NCBI GenBank assembly: GCA_023150375.1
Contig: JAKLLA010000027.1
Span: 1 to 44,490 of the forward strand
Source: Burkholderiaceae bacterium
GTDB lineage: Bacteria; Pseudomonadota; Gammaproteobacteria; Burkholderiales; Burkholderiaceae_C
DNA: 44,490 bases
Direction of reading: 5' to 3'
Numbering within the stretch: the stretch's first letter is position 1; the number at the start of each line of letters is the position of its first letter. A program made the translations under genes and the position numbers. The notes beneath the pieces are model-generated. The model worked only from the letters and a program-made list of their open reading frames with translations. It made no database searches and was not told where the DNA came from. This document shows, in pieces, positions 44,357 through 44,490 of the stretch.

Positions 44357-44490
44357 CTGCACCGGGTCGGCGCCGCTGCTGCTGGCCAGGCTGCTGCCGG
44401 GTCGCCCCGCGCCGCTGCACCGGGTCGGCGCCGCTGCTGCTGGCCAGGCTGCTGCCGGGTCGCCCCGCGCCGCTGCACCGGGTCGGCGCC
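44357..44490 (+). repeat. 58-bp perfect tandem repeat, cut by window end
   Basis: Units at 44357-44414 and 44415-44472 are identical, and 18 nt of a third unit (44473-44490) reach the window edge, so the total number is unknown. The unit begins CTGCACCGGGTCGGCGCC. Its length is not a multiple of three, so an in-frame protein repeat is excluded. Confidence 0.95.

Larger units (their letters stand above)
43463..44490. other. Repeat-rich region of the integrated element, no supported gene
   Basis: 1028 bp after the integrase. No ORF shows a recognisable domain or good codon pattern. It holds the GGGGAC repeats at 43824-43937, poly-C and poly-G runs at about 44030-44085, a run of seven Gs near 44155, and the 58-bp tandem repeats at the window end. 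Short ORFs here (for example 43838-44020 plus, 44092-44478 minus) are not supported. It looks like the non-coding end section of an integrative element. Confidence 0.6.

Noticed and set aside
44092-44478. 128-codon minus-strand ORF at the window end
   Set aside because: It runs through the 58-bp tandem repeats, whose length shifts the frame in each unit, has no recognisable domain and no ribosome site. It is more likely non-coding.

Overview
The window is about 70% G+C, densely packed and almost free of non-coding space. Protein families (PimC/PimD-like acyl-CoA dehydrogenase pair, ArfB, YciH, DUF2145, a xanthomonadin/aryl-polyene type pigment cluster) and the many GTG starts suggest a betaproteobacterium of the order Burkholderiales, probably near the Leptothrix/Rubrivivax/Ideonella group. 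That placement is inference from gene content, not a search result.

Layout. (1) 1-5.6 kb: a chemoreceptor cut by the window edge, a two-subunit acyl-CoA dehydrogenase, a P1/S58 peptidase and an RsuA-type rRNA pseudouridine synthase. (2) 5.6-11.5 kb: katG with an AT-rich promoter island, then housekeeping ribF, arfB, radA and a small membrane protein. (3) 11.5-17.4 kb: a hybrid histidine kinase (HK-REC-Hpt) translationally coupled to a sulfite-oxidase-fold protein that has lost the molybdenum-ligand cysteine, then ppnP, an acyl-CoA synthetase and a YciH/SUI1 factor. (4) 17.5-24.3 kb: accessory genes: a proline-rich lipoprotein followed by a TIR protein with C-terminal membrane segments, a secreted DUF2145 pair, a glycosyltransferase, and a Ser/Thr kinase fused to a UspA domain next to a calcineurin-like phosphoesterase. 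(5) 24.5-41.6 kb: an aryl-polyene/xanthomonadin-like type II polyketide pigment locus. The plus-strand arm carries a halogenase-like flavoprotein, a MipA-type outer-membrane protein, an acyltransferase, a GT2 and a lipoprotein. The minus-strand arm, in transcription order, carries ACP, a membrane protein, an AMP-ligase, a hotdog dehydratase, an LpxL-like acyltransferase, a LolA-like carrier, an MMPL exporter, a polysaccharide deacetylase, a methyltransferase, a ketosynthase, a chain-length-factor-like protein, a second hotdog dehydratase and a ketoreductase. Most of these overlap by 4 nt. (6) 41.9-44.5 kb: tRNA-Arg(CCU), its terminator, paired repeats, an intact tyrosine integrase and about 1 kb of repeat-rich DNA: the end of an integrated element that continues to the right of the window.

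How the pigment genes fit together: the ligase activates an aryl acid starter, ACP carries the chain, the KS/CLF pair extends it, the ketoreductase and two dehydratases make the conjugated polyene, the methyltransferase and flavoprotein may decorate the aryl head, the acyltransferases and GT2 attach it to a lipid or sugar anchor, and the LolA-like/MMPL/MipA proteins move it to the outer membrane. No ammonia-lyase or chorismatase for the starter, no second ACP and no second full KS is visible in the window.

The best candidates for something little described are the lipoprotein/TIR-membrane pair, the degenerate SUOX-fold/hybrid kinase pair, the kinase-UspA/phosphoesterase pair, and the extended pigment locus with a NodB deacetylase and a halogenase-like enzyme. 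All functional calls rest on reading motifs by eye; no database search was run.
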